Assembly (NCBI GenBank): GCA_019235595.1
Contig: JAFAKI010000047.1
Location: 1-5,506 of the forward strand
DNA from: Mucilaginibacter sp.
Lineage (GTDB): Bacteria > Bacteroidota > Bacteroidia > Sphingobacteriales > Sphingobacteriaceae
DNA length: 5,506 nucleotides
Direction: 5' to 3'
Shown: piece after piece, positions 5,343-5,506 of the stretch
Position numbering within the stretch: the stretch's first letter is position 1
Layout: each line of letters opens with the position of its first letter
Position numbers and translations under genes: made by a program
Notes under the pieces: generated by a model
The model's database searches: none
Seen by the model: the letters and a program-made list of their open reading frames with translations, nothing else
Told to the model about the DNA's origin: nothing

Positions 5343-5366
5343 CTCCTAAAAAGAGGCGCAAATATA
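5343..5366 (-). promoter_or_regulatory. rpmE2 -7 box and ribosome binding site
   Basis: The reverse strand reads TATATTTG at 5366-5359, a full match to TANNTTTG, followed by AGGAG at 5347-5343, 10 nt before the ATG. The predicted start site near 5354 gives a leader of about 20 nt. The -33 position at 19-nt spacing (about 5386-5388) reads TTT within a TTTTC context instead of TTG, so that element is weak. It lies inside the AAAAGTG repeat tract. Confidence 0.6.
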
Positions 5367-5378
5367 CTGTTATAATTC

Positions 5379-5433
5379 AAAAGTGAAAAGTAAAAGTGAA
5401 AATAGTGATTGGTTAACCAGTGATTAGTTAATT
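5379..5433. repeat. Short-period direct repeats upstream of rpmE2
   Basis: The tract starts with AAAAGTG, AAAAGT, AAAAGTG, then AAAAT and AGTG (5379-5407). Overlapping its end is a 15-bp direct repeat: AGTGATTGGTTAACC (5404-5418) and AGTGATTAGTTAATT (5419-5433), identical at 12 of 15 positions. It sits where the -33 and upstream region of the rpmE2 promoter should lie. Variation in copy number could change that promoter, though this is speculative. Confidence 0.65.
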
Positions 5434-5506
5434 AGGTGATGCAGCGGATTGCCACCTAAAAACCGTAGGTTCGGTTCGTATTGTAACGACGGATTTCACT
5501 CCGTCC
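5432..5506. repeat. Hairpin-dense non-coding edge, REP-like
   Basis: Three small inverted repeats follow each other: TTAGGTG (5432-5438) with CACCTAA (5453-5459), AACCG (5461-5465) with CGGTT (5472-5476), and GACGGA (5488-5493) with TCCGTC (5500-5505). The words GCGGATTGCCA and ACGGATTTCAC near the first and third look like variants of one another. No ORF is evident. The arrangement resembles dispersed REP-type palindromes, and it may continue past the window. Copy number elsewhere in the genome cannot be judged here. Confidence 0.4.

Overview
The window looks like chromosomal DNA of a Bacteroidota bacterium, most likely of the Sphingobacteriaceae (Mucilaginibacter/Pedobacter type). The reasons are the Bacteroidota-specific GlmU-like nucleotidyltransferase, a zinc-free type B ribosomal protein L31, promoter elements of the TTG-N19-TANNTTTG kind, the general lack of Shine-Dalgarno sequences, and AT-rich spacers. 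The assignment to family is inference from gene content and style, not a database result.

Left part (1-1516). The 5' end of a universal stress protein gene runs leftward off the window. Divergent from it is a rightward pair: a YwnA-like Rrf2 regulator and a YwnB-like NAD(P)-binding atypical SDR. These two are also neighbours in Bacillus subtilis. A near-identical dyad (TGTAA, 9 nt, TTACA) lies directly before the regulator's start codon and again just upstream of the SDR gene. The first copy is placed between a good Bacteroidota promoter and the ATG. I read this as a self-contained autoregulated, possibly thiol- or electrophile-responsive, module. A perfect 12-bp hairpin ends this unit and the converging one.

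Right part (1519-5332, all leftward). In order of transcription the genes are rpmE2 (L31 type B), a GlmU-like putative sugar nucleotidyltransferase/acyltransferase, tpiA, a four-helix membrane protein of unknown function, and prmA. rpmE2 has its own promoter and a strong intrinsic terminator. The T-tract of that terminator doubles as a perfect -7 box for the GlmU-like gene, which would then be transcribed with almost no leader. The next three spacers contain no recognisable promoter, so this gene, tpiA, the membrane gene and prmA probably form one transcription unit.

The spacers are the least explained part. Those at 2369-2396, 2873-2955, 3748-3814 and 5379-5433 carry degenerate short-period (mostly 7-8 bp) tandem repeats, two of them arranged as facing inverted arms. 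The right edge (5432-5506) is non-coding and dense in small hairpins, resembling a REP-type element that continues beyond the window. No tRNA, rRNA, CRISPR array or complete mobile element was seen.
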